Shown here: positions 43,501 to 50,803 of the stretch, piece after piece
Layout of the letters: each line of letters starts with the position of its first letter
How positions within the stretch are numbered: the first letter of the stretch is position 1
Assembly (NCBI GenBank): GCA_023091735.1
Contig: JALKBU010000045.1
Span: forward strand, 46,903 to 110,902
Source of the DNA: Trichomonas tenax
Lineage: Eukaryota > Parabasalia > Trichomonadida > Trichomonadidae
Reading direction: 5' to 3'
Length of the DNA: 64,000 bases
Made by a program: the position numbers and the translations under genes
The notes under the pieces: model-generated
Seen by the model: the letters and a program-made list of their open reading frames with translations, nothing else
Told to the model about the DNA's origin: nothing
Databases searched by the model: none

Positions 43501-44933
43501 AAGTTAGGTTTGATGAAAATATCGCAAAGTTTCTTTGCTTCCTTTCTGAATAGTTCGAGCATGAGATTGATAATGTTTTGATCGCATACAGCCATGAAAG
43601 ACTTCAGTGCTTTGACATTATTAAAAGCAATATCGATTCTTCTTTGTCTTGCTTGTTTAACGAGTTCCTCTTCTACAATACTTAACCCGTGTTTATACAA
43701 ACATGTGGCTCTAACAAGTAAATCTGATGGAATTTTCTTATCGTGAATGAAATCAATGCTTCTTGGTGTTGATTCGAATAAATACTTATCATATAATGTT
43801 TCTGCAAGCTCTCTGAGTAATTTTGTTGTTTGCTTTGAACACTCTTGAATGATTTCTAAATCTTTCCCTGCAGAATCTTCATAATCTCGTTTAATTACGT
43901 TGAAATAATGAACTTTAACTGTGTTCATTGGGAATAATTCACATTTATTTAAAACTTGAATAATCTTTCTAAATTCGATGTATTTCGGTGGTAATGGTCC
44001 TTTTGTGATCCAAGCTCTATCTGATACGTAATCTTTCTTCTTATTAAAAAGTTTTCTTATTGTTCGAATTTTCCAAATATTGAAAGTCTTGTATAGCTTG
44101 AATTGTGCAAAAACGTTGATTTTGGATACCATATTAAACGTTGCCTTCTCTTGTAAGAACGAATTCATAGTTGTAAACTCAGAATATCCATTATTTTGCA
44201 AAACCATAACGCCAGCCTTAGATATTGCCTGAAAATCACTTTCTATTGGTGCAAAAGGTAAAACTTTGAACGCGTATCTATTTTCTTTGTCCAAAGATCC
44301 AAATTGAAACAAAACATCTTTAGACCGATCATCATTCTTAGAGACGTAAGTAATTGCATCGTTTTGATCAACCATCTTGTTAAAAACCGGTTTAGGTGTG
44401 ATCTCGCTGATTGCTGAAAGGTGAAGCGTGTTTTCAGATATTGGAGCGCTTTTTAATTCGTCAGCTATCTTTTTTTGTAAAGGATTCATTGCAACTGAAG
44501 TATTCTGTAGTGATTTACGTCTAGGACAACTCGAACTTGTTGTTTTTGGAGCGTGAATTTTTGATAAGTCGATTTCTGGTATTTTATATGCGGCTGTATT
44601 GTTCAGGCTGTACTGATATGCGGGTTGGTATCGCTTTTGTATATAGTTAATTTTCTCAGATCGTTTTGGTTCCAAGTGATATTCGTATTTTAAATCTGGA
44701 AATACGGAAATGAACAAAGATTCTGGAAATCTTTCATTGTATTCACCTAATGATTTGATTTTCGATATCAATTTGTTCGTATGTGGCGTTGGCGTGAATT
44801 CAGATTTCGAATGTGCTAAATTAACAAAATATGAGCGAAAATTAATCCATTCAAAATCACGATCTGCCGTTTTACTCTGTATATTCGACAAAAAAGTGGA
44901 CATTCGTTGGTGTATTTCTTCCAACGAAGCCAT
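34587..44933 (-). CDS. Divergent dynein heavy chain with degenerate nucleotide-binding sites
   Basis: An intact 3,448-residue ORF from the ATG at 44933. The linker carries FPRLYFATDHQIANIIL (about residue 1206), matching the dynein FPRFYFLSDDELLEIL signature, and GLLNVIEKEMKNS. The pre-AAA1 strand is VTEPRLFPLSDGEEQAF (about 1437). Where AAA1 should show GPAGTGKTE the sequence is YSKNRNVLR (about 1467), and where Walker B CFDEFNRI is expected it is IININELPVI (about 1508). AAA2 has IMIVCPNLLIAQAM (about 1692). AAA3 keeps GGLSSGKRS (about 1862), RGLYGPKNGKE and ICIFDYQNA. AAA4 has ILVLDTFSYFRYV (about 2098). A stalk coiled coil spans about 2295-2590, and a dynein C-terminal domain closes it (GTLIKGAKLSNALL, VYKKDHASTRYES). 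It is shorter than usual (4,000-4,600). Lack of stops in 10 kb shows selection. I infer a dynein-fold protein without motor ATPase in AAA1. Confidence 0.8.
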   Translation of the reverse strand: MASLEEIHQRMSTFLSNIQSKTADRDFEWINFRSYFVNLAHSKSEFTPTPHTNKLISKIKSLGEYNERFPESLFISVFPDLKYEYHLEPKRSEKINYIQKRYQPAYQYSLNNTAAYKIPEIDLSKIHAPKTTSSSCPRRKSLQNTSVAMNPLQKKIADELKSAPISENTLHLSAISEITPKPVFNKMVDQNDAITYVSKNDDRSKDVLFQFGSLDKENRYAFKVLPFAPIESDFQAISKAGVMVLQNNGYSEFTTMNSFLQEKATFNMVSKINVFAQFKLYKTFNIWKIRTIRKLFNKKKDYVSDRAWITKGPLPPKYIEFRKIIQVLNKCELFPMNTVKVHYFNVIKRDYEDSAGKDLEIIQECSKQTTKLLRELAETLYDKYLFESTPRSIDFIHDKKIPSDLLVRATCLYKHGLSIVEEELVKQARQRRIDIAFNNVKALKSFMAVCDQNIINLMLELFRKEAKKLCDIFIKPNFEITFKVYLTFLNNSICLSPSFDEFKALINQTLELYLRYFHSYLRPICIDMKGELHTSDEDMQNHTPLRIILKNDPVFDKYLNTFLDALKESYDEAYKTLLDYKNTTHQIYEMNNQWDSIKHTCTDLTVFINNLSNLNKLKESAYSFKMNYSHQMINLEAHALQDDLKIIVDKLIDDNNTILFRNYKIICQNIISDVKQKADALQLKGETLEDLAVFNLGISNAVGFLPELNNNMSIVHSIYNKALEMGDFLTPILSQSLDEVTNVIDNFKKVLNDSQQIMINQKDYINSILMEQQKDNEKKIGIFGRQLRGQFSKIDPNQSARVAISDINECLEKINALKVTIKDFVNTASRLNYTGYEFSQLDRTEAELKKFRQYWNDYQKFMDELNYIMESKIVEIDINRLLEFLGSYNEIDLRNISNPLFERMATLFSQLYEYQPLFHMISKVQFNPERWFGFCKIIGQSYESFKFLPIRKIINPTLMDQFDDIRAYILNMQQREDMIKTFNQFHDEFSNLVFKFVKSNIAGHQIISFPALHEYISMCQNYLIYIENSSQSEYFDSIKLRAEVWKLELNQAIAILNALIGFQSQYIYMKSLTVSFQSLHYSSEYLHIQHIKNWFLSFLERITGDPHIKALIPRIEERLQSVLNRENEDVDALGSMKSLSALTSQRSIQSTQSQPPAIQTDMLFKITNADPVKFMGDFLISILTEATKRCTFVIEEMKVLFDLQRKEFPRLYFATDHQIANIILGCSNLKSSVDDLKPIFPSLSKVTISMADTESIVGITNLVGETYLFAGVFPVEKYSITGLLNVIEKEMKNSVKMSINDAYIAREYTDISKWYQKYPAQSILVAENAFFVATINEVFDREYSKVDWLLLNQSCQESIKFLTKELQFFPDKSVLISLLLALKMRHRDILSEFESESHITPESLKYKKHIFHMRSQYGDILVSYADNQTIPYYCELVTEPRLFPLSDGEEQAFVNYAHALTDPMLYFVKQYSKNRNVLRVFADFIAMPVFDISYDMMNNFIVAASKINAIININELPVITPQINEFFQSIGEKARIVRDEEGFHQLHIEEKSFLITLTIEEVPAWLKQRYRPVHLINEPSQEIISKICSIKNIKTLPKSTDIDLIARAVLRSNFDQIINNTNEANPGNKKTRIFFDFHEFILTGKFVKYDEPISIELPEVIMNKINTIREQVYQLDTVSSKAYMQDFPIRAYSKPIMIVCPNLLIAQAMIFIAFGEKILKTSYTVQNVSDEVCVITIAEYRPIYFAIFKAIDESTIDSIIINDWTIQDYTTVLMQEKHIVQSQTEFTAFVEGMVQQHESLTDAECINMLVKNTNIIRYINEHDNSISMSKLMEFVFTRQYKQAMITQEKILKTPIESYMPFIISGGLSSGKRSFTKHFINKRKLTRKDSVFYSSSFNNNLPRTIFQALKFISRGLYGPKNGKEIWICIFDYQNAISEIKEFVKSLVVFKTIKSPVDGIYYRVERVRLMITTSDPKPFYEMKIPIYFIEQPDSNNIDWAKLETNIIFGNILETVKKILESYDKLAVVKSFIEINQNIDTVETFFRIFSIFFGIDLAMKVAKGFAITEQSIIEFQNHNFSAATLPRDFNFVSILYEVITLRLNAILVLDTFSYFRYVKNTEFVVLDGDFRVGLFKTLVKVSQNKSRTTFIINMNILEWNIVFDYLNFFMYNSEAPASATVFDQNEFLILSNYINSEGSTKESFDELLKLINFFVICDEDQLMKIPELFRQKMIVLRPNSSMNNSVLQSTNQFIERIAPYCTLKNQEHDALAKNLWRLFNDRFSDLTSEIQIIIQFMQNLTSLKSKLDIGDKSNTMEEISESDMAKRVAMLDSKLKDCLAKEKELTELKDENMKKLADINNLLQEKLTEKYNNHLNAMKSLSLSEQAHNIKQWLSIQDSTFCFTNIFKDIFGIATTSNFCDPSQANPLCSLLVHKLSGIVLDQIDAKIVAKIAKFNLKGENNYTNLLKSSNYGETKLSNISMANNIVGCLCYIVQAINLQDERKIISQDLTNLNSRIKTNKQLLNGYRQQFEEASETMKRLNGVSECPSWLLKAWETDSNDIKRLFSQIDSFLEVINYVLADSIEAERLIKQYTAIQVAYSSGISALDKEKRKDLLTELGLSMFLSPFEFVKNHMVMQMFFPVRNIKSLFTICDSEKRTQSKLSMHTAQIFNIIEFLDLIAFNNLLPLSPIFYSEKERDNTNLILEPMTIFFDPQNICQQLLIANYNCKILFTSSEYLEPLISAISVGETIIVVIDSLESGLAFCDQISNIQLLLQATRTVQYKNNTKPVTFSFRMFVISLVPKDGFANKKNVTFADFSMKEPENTQWFEIACVLSSNRKLFDDFVSSIDRISTKTTDFYQLIQKLTDMSHDSWPEYFDNTLKMINLRKSLDTLVQLKKDISSSCADLDMVLKEIHKFTTFVTLCKYVVQDSKSPSAVFQLLLSIKEKAKTINFTPQTSVQNFEEILVTFTSILPAPDRLHFIADFERFRMKQFVEGRNLLLEDTFPNIHSKQVRMVMPQLINHITTILTFTQKTFFTHPTRNNIPQLSTYPVAIVVDKIIPADYVAKFVKSSLKTKSMVIGSFYNQILDKPQTVEKLVQYVKANGEVLIIIVDELVDYFLIPSILNFTHLHNFTSFYIIIPEELSNRVPILPCALFYKFSRPCTIGGLAQFIEEVTPNVTEMRRYDGPLIYLLMTMSQRNDCSIPMLQIPALARAVREIFTDGKFGNDNSRATIEKFTESIICSYFDDKVLRESMHTMIKYFFGEKEPRIPGVSRVDINNDAVYKSETPLIPINSGMTLNFGELVEETKTHGWQEKLHTETLFFELNERQKPVLSGDEEDNGDLYKNESSEQIEEKKDEKAVDEEYTGTLIKGAKLSNALLNNGYLSIIGDSLIDIYVYKKDHASTRYESQVKVGVYDGNHCIGFIYIPCTSDQHIWQMSAIRLYLPEIL

Positions 44934-45057
44934 TTTTGTAATTCGTTACTTTTTTGTAGAAAAATCAGAGTTTAAATATAGATTAACAATGAGCATGGTT
45001 TCACTTTTTACCAATAAACATTGTATTTTAGTTCAGAAAATAAGATTGTTAAACAAT

Positions 45058-45132
45058 TTTACATGGCAAAAATATTTTACATGACAATTATTATTATTTT
45101 TTTTTTTAAAAAAAAAACATTTTTACTTGTCA
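45058..45132 (-). promoter_or_regulatory. Cluster of three CATGTAAA-type elements upstream of the dynein gene
   Basis: Copies at 45058-45068 (TTTACATGGCA), 45076-45086 (TTTACATGACA) and 45122-45132 (TTTACTTGTCA) share one orientation, matching the minus-strand gene that starts at 44933. They lie 125-190 bp before its ATG, further than at other genes. An A/T homopolymer tract separates the second and third. Confidence 0.45.
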
Positions 45133-45480
45133 AAATAATAATGATCGACTTCGATTTATGAGGAAATGATTTAGCTGGGTTTGGTGTTATCATATTTACA
45201 AACAAAATTGATTATTTTTATACTACATTTGGCAAAAATTAGTCGTATGGATTGAAAACAGTGTTATGGGAAATGATTTGATTCTGTTTAGAACTCATAT
45301 AATAAAGTGTTATGAAAATGGGGAAAAAAATGCCAACAAAATTTAATGGAACAAAAGTTATAAGAAAATGAAAATTGTGAGGTCGACGTTAACGTTAATT
45401 AATTTTTGTGCATATATGTTTGCAAGGATCTACAGATATATAAAAATATTTTTTGACATTGATTTCCTATCATTTTTTTT

Positions 45481-46181
45481 TTTTTTCTAAAGGTTTGGAA
45501 AAGGCTCCATTGACTTTTCGAGTTTTGCGATTTTTAACGAGTAAACCCCCCTATCAAGCTAAACTGAGAAGACATTTACGTGCTTTTCAGGGGCGCTGAG
45601 TATGTTTATAGCATTTGCTTGTCTATTTAACTTGAGGATCTCCATGCCTCCATGAGATTTCAGCGAATTTTGATACGTAAAATAACGAAAGTCACTATTT
45701 TCAACACATATTATCTGATATTTGTCATGTAAAGTCGAAAATTTGATATGTAATGTTACCAATGAGCAAAATTTTGTGTGAACTTGAGGTAGCATATCTT
45801 TATGTATGCTCGATGTGTGAATAAAGGAATGCCGTTTGACTCCTGCGCGTTGCATATTTTTTCTTTTCTATTTTTTGATTTTTCTAGGGGAACTCTAGCA
45901 AAAATAAGCGAGCGAACGCTATAATAGTGAGATGTATTTGTTATAATCATCAAATAGATTCATAACAGAAGCTCATTAATGATTTGTAATGCATTTCTGT
46001 TTGTAATCATATCATGATTAAGTAATATAAGATCATGAAACAGATTACACCACTAGAATCAGCACTCCAAAAAAGCACGTAAATGTTTCATCAGATTCGT
46101 CCAGGAAGGGGGTTTACTCGTTAAAAATTGCAAAATTCAAAAAGGTCAACAAGAAAAAAGTGGAGCCTAAAAAAGAAGAGG
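45481..46181. repeat. Inverted-repeat element with arms of about 120 bp
   Basis: The arm at 45481-45600 is the imperfect reverse complement of 46062-46181. A perfect 20-nt core pairs TTTTTAACGAGTAAACCCCC (45531-45550) with GGGGGTTTACTCGTTAAAAA (46108-46127), and GGCTCCA and ACATTTACGTGCTTTT blocks also match on either side. The internal 460 bp has no supported gene. The structure is that of a MITE or a foldback element. No clear target-site duplication was found by eye. Confidence 0.7.
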
Positions 46182-47060
46182 AATACTATTCTAAATGAGG
46201 GCAATCTTTACTCTTTAGTTATTTGCATTAAAGAGCCATTATTCACATTTAATCTTTTAGTTTTATATCAACTTTTCCTCAAGATTGGTTTAGCTAGGGT
46301 TTTGAACGATGAAGTGTCTTTCAATAGATGTTGTGAGCAATTTCAAATGATTTTTGATCTAATGAAGTCTAATTACTAAAATATAATTGTTAGTTTGTTT
46401 TCATTAGATACTATCAATTTTTTATACTCAAATTTTGAAATCAAAATGGCATTTTTTGGAAGAGAATTCTGACTTTTTGTGTTGAAACTGTTTTTACGAC
46501 TATTTGATTTCAAAATGCCATATTATGTTTAACTACTAGCTAATATGTTTGCAGCAATATTGGGACTCCATAATCGGTGTCTTCATAGAGAAAATCATTT
46601 CTTAGTGGTTCTGGAATGAAATTTAAAAATGCTACATTGTGTTTACAAAGCAATGCAAGTTTAATGATTTCAACTCATATATTCTGGTTTAATTCAGCAT
46701 GGATCACTTTTTTTATAAATTTGAATGAAAATACTTCATTCCATGTTCAACTTCATTGTATGTCTATCACATCAAGATCAAAGTGGCGATGATGGATAAA
46801 CATTTTATATATGAAAGACATCAAAAAAAATCACAGAGGAGAGATAAATTTTTTTATTGCAATGAGCAATCAACGGTAGTGTATGTTATGCATTCCTTAA
46901 ATATAGCTGTTTTTGGAAATATATATGGTTTTAATGAAATATGTTTGAAATTTATGGCTGTACCAGTAAACTTATTCTATTGTAGCTATATATCAATTTG
47001 GTTTATATCAGATATCTACATCTGAATTACAAGATATGACAATGAGCATTAGAATAATTT
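46182..47060. other. Intergenic region, no gene seen
   Basis: AT-rich sequence between the inverted-repeat element and the UEV gene; no coding sequence or RNA can be supported. Confidence 0.4.
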
Positions 47061-47071
47061 TGCCATGTAAA
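47061..47071 (+). promoter_or_regulatory. TGCCATGTAAA element upstream of the UEV gene
   Basis: It ends 38 bp before the ATG at 47109 and is on the sense strand, the same orientation relative to the gene as at 11.1, 45.1, 53.9 and 61.2 kb. Confidence 0.5.
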
Positions 47072-47108
47072 CCGTCGAAAATGATGTAAAGGAATTAAAA
47101 AAAATTAA

Positions 47109-47522
47109 ATGAGTTACGAAGTTCCGCGAAACTTCAGGTTATTGGAGGAGTTAGAGGTCGGTGAGAAGGAACAGGATCTTCCCGCTGGAATTTCGTTCGG
47201 TTTGGAGGATCCTGCTGATGCTACACTAACAAATTGGATTGGATCAATTATTGGGCATCCACAGACGGCATTTAGCAATCGTTTGATCTCCATTCGCATA
47301 TCTTGCAGCCAGAAATATCCAAAACAGGCACCATTTGTTAAATTTATTACAAAAGTTAATCTTCCTTTCGTTGATGGTGCCGGAAATATCATTCTCGACA
47401 AGTTCCCAACACTTGGCCGTTGGAATCAGGAAACAACAATCCTTAAAATCCTTACTGATATTTCTCTCCTCATGAAGAAATATGGTCTCGCGCAACAGCC
47501 ACCGGAGGGATCCACGTACTAA
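47109..47522 (+). CDS. UEV1: Ubiquitin-conjugating enzyme E2 variant (Mms2/UEV type)
   Basis: The 137-residue product begins VPRNFRLLEELEVGEK and continues with ISFGLEDPADATLTNWIGSI and IGHPQTAFSNRLISIRISC. It then has KYPKQAPFVKFITKVNLP, and ends QQPPEGSTY. These are the signature segments of Mms2/UEV1 and the length matches the family (about 140). The region that holds the active-site cysteine in true E2 enzymes reads FPTLGRWNQ here and has no cysteine, as expected for a variant. In other eukaryotes it pairs with Ubc13 to build lysine-63-linked ubiquitin chains in DNA-damage tolerance and signalling. The gene appears intact. Confidence 0.93.
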   Translation: MSYEVPRNFRLLEELEVGEKEQDLPAGISFGLEDPADATLTNWIGSIIGHPQTAFSNRLISIRISCSQKYPKQAPFVKFITKVNLPFVDGAGNIILDKFPTLGRWNQETTILKILTDISLLMKKYGLAQQPPEGSTY

Positions 47523-47781
47523 CTTCTAATGCAGTGTTTTGATAAATATTAAAATAATATAAAATCTTCAAATCAAAAATCACATTAATAATATCTATAA
47601 AATGAGCTTATTCATATATTTAAGATATTTATTAAATCTTCAAGATATATTTTATATGAAAAAATATTTTTTTATGTTTAAGCTATGTAACGTTATGATT
47701 TGATTAGATTGAAATAAATATAAAAATTGTAATAACATATTTAATACAAACAAAAAATATAAAAATAATTAATATAAAAGA

Positions 47782-49119
47782 TCATTTTGTGAGCATTTTC
47801 AATGCTTTCTTCTCTGAAGATATTTCTCCTGCAGCTTTATCATCATCCCGAGTTCTTGTTCTGCGAGTTAAGAATTGTAAAGCTTCAAATCTCACATCAG
47901 GTGTTAATGTTGTTTCTTCGATTTGTTTCCTTCTTACTTTCACTTCAGAGTTCACCAAAATGTGATCAACATATTCATCGAGTGACTTCCTTCCTCTTAT
48001 AGGTGTTTCAACTTTCTTTGTGCTTTCAACTTCTTTCGCTAATTCAAGAGTGATTGCTGGATCTTCGTGATAAATTCCATGTCTTTGGTTATCTGTCATC
48101 TGTGCGATGAAGATATTCATGCTTTTAGGTGATGAATTCAATACAGCATCTTTCTTCGTTTTGATATTCATTTGCTCAATCTTTGAATGTCTTGAAAGCT
48201 TTGCCTGCTTAATAGCAATATCTTGCAATACATCTCTCAAGTTTCCCGCAACATCTCTATTTAAGGCTGATGTGATATAGCTTCGAGCACCTGAATTATC
48301 GATTGTGTACGCATATTCTTTATCATCATCAATTGGAGGATAAGTGAACTTTATTGAGTGCTTTAAACTCATTGGATTGTATGACATAGCATGTGATGTG
48401 CCTTGTAGCATCAATTGAGACTTTGTTTGAGTTTGCCTTGGCGCATATTCATCGAATCTTTGCGTGTTTTCTGTCACGAGCATTATATTTTCTTCCTCTT
48501 CTTCGTGAGGTGAATCTGGGTGTTTAACATCATCCTCACCGAATAATATAAGCATTCTCTCCTCTATGTAACTCCTCAATGGTCTAATTGTCGTAAAAAT
48601 ATAGACAACTCGCAAAGTTATAGCTGTTCGTGATGGAATTAGAATTAGCTTATTTTCACGGTTATGCAGCTTGTTTTCCTCTTGTATTGTTTCATTTATA
48701 TGTGCATAAACGAATAAAACTGTGTGTGATAAACAATATGGTAAATTTTCCATAAAATGATCGAAAAACGTACGAGATCTAGTGGTTTCGTAGATTAAAT
48801 TATATGTGTTTTTCCAAATATCTAAGTTTTGAATCGTAAAATTAAATGTATCCTGTCCAAAACAAAAAGAATGGACATTGTTAAAGAGAATCGGTACTAA
48901 TGGCTCCAAATTCTTTTGGTATTTCTCGAACATTATTCGCATATTGTTCTCAACTTTGTTTCTGTTGCCAAAATTTACTCGATATAACGTATCATCGTAA
49001 GCTTTATGAGCTACTTCCAAAGTGACGTAATCCTGAAGTGATGCCGCTGTTGGAACCTCTGTTAACGCAAAAACTGCCTCTGTTGTCTTTCCTTTTGTTC
49101 CATCTTCGTAATCATTCAT
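47782..49119 (-). CDS. Hypothetical protein
   Basis: The 445-residue frame starts MNDYEDGTKGKTTEAV at 49119 and has no interruption. The N-terminal two thirds (about 1-190) look globular and helical (FGNRNKVENNMRIMFEKY, YCLSHTVLFVYAHINETI). A low-complexity acidic patch (HPDSPHEEEEENIM) follows, then a charged, probably disordered C-terminal half rich in Lys, Arg, Thr and Glu. No signal peptide or membrane helix is visible. I recognise no domain. Its 5' end is divergent from the ankyrin gene at 49.5 kb, with 400 bp of AT-rich sequence between. Confidence 0.7.
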   Translation of the reverse strand: MNDYEDGTKGKTTEAVFALTEVPTAASLQDYVTLEVAHKAYDDTLYRVNFGNRNKVENNMRIMFEKYQKNLEPLVPILFNNVHSFCFGQDTFNFTIQNLDIWKNTYNLIYETTRSRTFFDHFMENLPYCLSHTVLFVYAHINETIQEENKLHNRENKLILIPSRTAITLRVVYIFTTIRPLRSYIEERMLILFGEDDVKHPDSPHEEEEENIMLVTENTQRFDEYAPRQTQTKSQLMLQGTSHAMSYNPMSLKHSIKFTYPPIDDDKEYAYTIDNSGARSYITSALNRDVAGNLRDVLQDIAIKQAKLSRHSKIEQMNIKTKKDAVLNSSPKSMNIFIAQMTDNQRHGIYHEDPAITLELAKEVESTKKVETPIRGRKSLDEYVDHILVNSEVKVRRKQIEETTLTPDVRFEALQFLTRRTRTRDDDKAAGEISSEKKALKMLTK

Positions 49120-49521
49120 AATATAATTTTGAAAATTTACCTATGTTTTATTTTGCTTTTTTAGACTTATCTGATTAGTTTAAACCAAAACTTTCTATAT
49201 AATATTATATACAACAACACATTAATTATATATTTAACAAATAATTTGTAATATTTCAATACATGACATGAATTTATTGAAGATAAAATATAAACTCTTT
49301 AATTTAATGCTATATTTTAAAATTGTATTTTCTATGAATTGTTTAGATATGAGTCAAAATTTTATTGCTTGAATTGCAAAAAATAAAATTGTGATAAAAT
49401 TATATTTGAGATTTTTAGGAATCTTTGTGAAATTATAGAAGAAAAGTCTATGTAAATGTGGTTTTTGAGTTAGTTTTTGGTTGATTAGAATCGAACAAAA
49501 AGTGCTAAAAACGTGACATTA
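49120..49521. other. Divergent intergenic region
   Basis: About 400 bp between two divergent starts. A TATGTAAATG word at about 49448 loosely resembles the CATGTAAA element; otherwise I see nothing specific. Confidence 0.3.
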
Positions 49522-50577
49522 ATGCAGAGAGTTGATTTATTGGATTCTCTTCGCAACATATTGAACGATTCTCACATCGAAAACAAGCTGGAAATGCTTT
49601 GCAAAGAGATGCACGGCCAATTTATTAATCCGGATGAAGTTATTCAGTTTTATCCCGAATGTTGCAAAATATTTGATAAAAATCAGATGGTTGAGATCTT
49701 CAGGAACACGCATTTATCGTCAAGATTCGAAATCGCGACGACAATTAAATTATTGGAAACCTTTAAGATTTCATTAGATTTTCCTGTTCTTGAATACTTC
49801 CAAAATTACTTTTTAATCCTTGTCGGACAACTTGATGAGATGGTAAATGCTATTGGAGAATTGAAAAACGTGACAAGAGATTTGAAACAAAAAATGAAAG
49901 AGAAAGAAAGGCAATTGGATCAATTCATTGAGATTGTCAGTCAACAAAATAAGCAAATTGAAAGACAAAAGCTAATAACTGAGAAAATTCAACAAATCGA
50001 TCAAACATTTCTTTCTTTTCGTAATGCATTGAAGAACCCTGTGTTCAGCGAAATCAATTCTATCCGATCTTCGAGTAACGATCAACAGAATCAGTCCAAA
50101 CTATTTAATTTGTTCCATTCCATCGGAACAGACGCAGATCTCATCAAAGTCGTTGTTTCGAACGATAGCCACATCTTCACAAGCGAAGTTGTTGATTACA
50201 ATGTCTTATTCGAAGCCATTCGTCAAGGTGATATGCCGCTATTGCAGAACCTCGTAAAAGCCGGCGCTGATCTCTCTGTAAAAGATTACCTTGGTAACAA
50301 TCTCCTCCACACAGCTGTCTTGAGTGGCCGGTATGAGATGTTCGAGTACTTGGCTAGTTTGAAGAAGATTGATATCAATGAAGTCAACAGCTTTGGAAAC
50401 ACACCATTGCATCTTGCGGCAATTCACGGTGCACAAGATTTAATTGAACTTATTTGCAATATTCATGGTGTCGATTTCATGAAACAAAATCGTGATGGAA
50501 AGCCTCCAATTGCTTGCATAAAGAACGGTGATACTGAGTTATGCAAGACAATTCTTGAAATATATATTGCTCAATGA
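49522..50577 (+). CDS. Ankyrin-repeat protein with central coiled coil
   Basis: The ATG at 49522 is preferred over an in-frame GTG three codons earlier. The 351-residue product has a helical N-terminal domain (about 1-110) and a coiled coil of about 50 residues (LKNVTRDLKQKMKEKERQLD). Three to four ankyrin repeats follow from about residue 230 (DMPLLQNLVKAGADLSVKD, GNNLLHTAVLSGRYEMFEYL, GNTPLHLAAIHGAQDLIELI). Ankyrin proteins with an N-terminal helical part form large families in trichomonads and mostly lack known function. Binding to another protein through the repeats is expected from the fold. Confidence 0.85.
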   Translation: MQRVDLLDSLRNILNDSHIENKLEMLCKEMHGQFINPDEVIQFYPECCKIFDKNQMVEIFRNTHLSSRFEIATTIKLLETFKISLDFPVLEYFQNYFLILVGQLDEMVNAIGELKNVTRDLKQKMKEKERQLDQFIEIVSQQNKQIERQKLITEKIQQIDQTFLSFRNALKNPVFSEINSIRSSSNDQQNQSKLFNLFHSIGTDADLIKVVVSNDSHIFTSEVVDYNVLFEAIRQGDMPLLQNLVKAGADLSVKDYLGNNLLHTAVLSGRYEMFEYLASLKKIDINEVNSFGNTPLHLAAIHGAQDLIELICNIHGVDFMKQNRDGKPPIACIKNGDTELCKTILEIYIAQ

Positions 50578-50803
50578 TTGCATTGTTAATTTATCCTGAA
50601 TAAACATAAACATATCTTAATGAAGTTGCTAATGCGTATATTGAACATTTAGTGATTGAAAAAAAAAATCATAATTTAACCAACCAAAAGTTTAATTTGT
50701 TCAACATATTAAAATGAAGTTGGAAAATGCAACAGGAGCTTTATATAGTACTGATAATTTGAATTTTTTGCATAGTTCGGATTTAGAATAACAAAAAGTT
50801 TTA

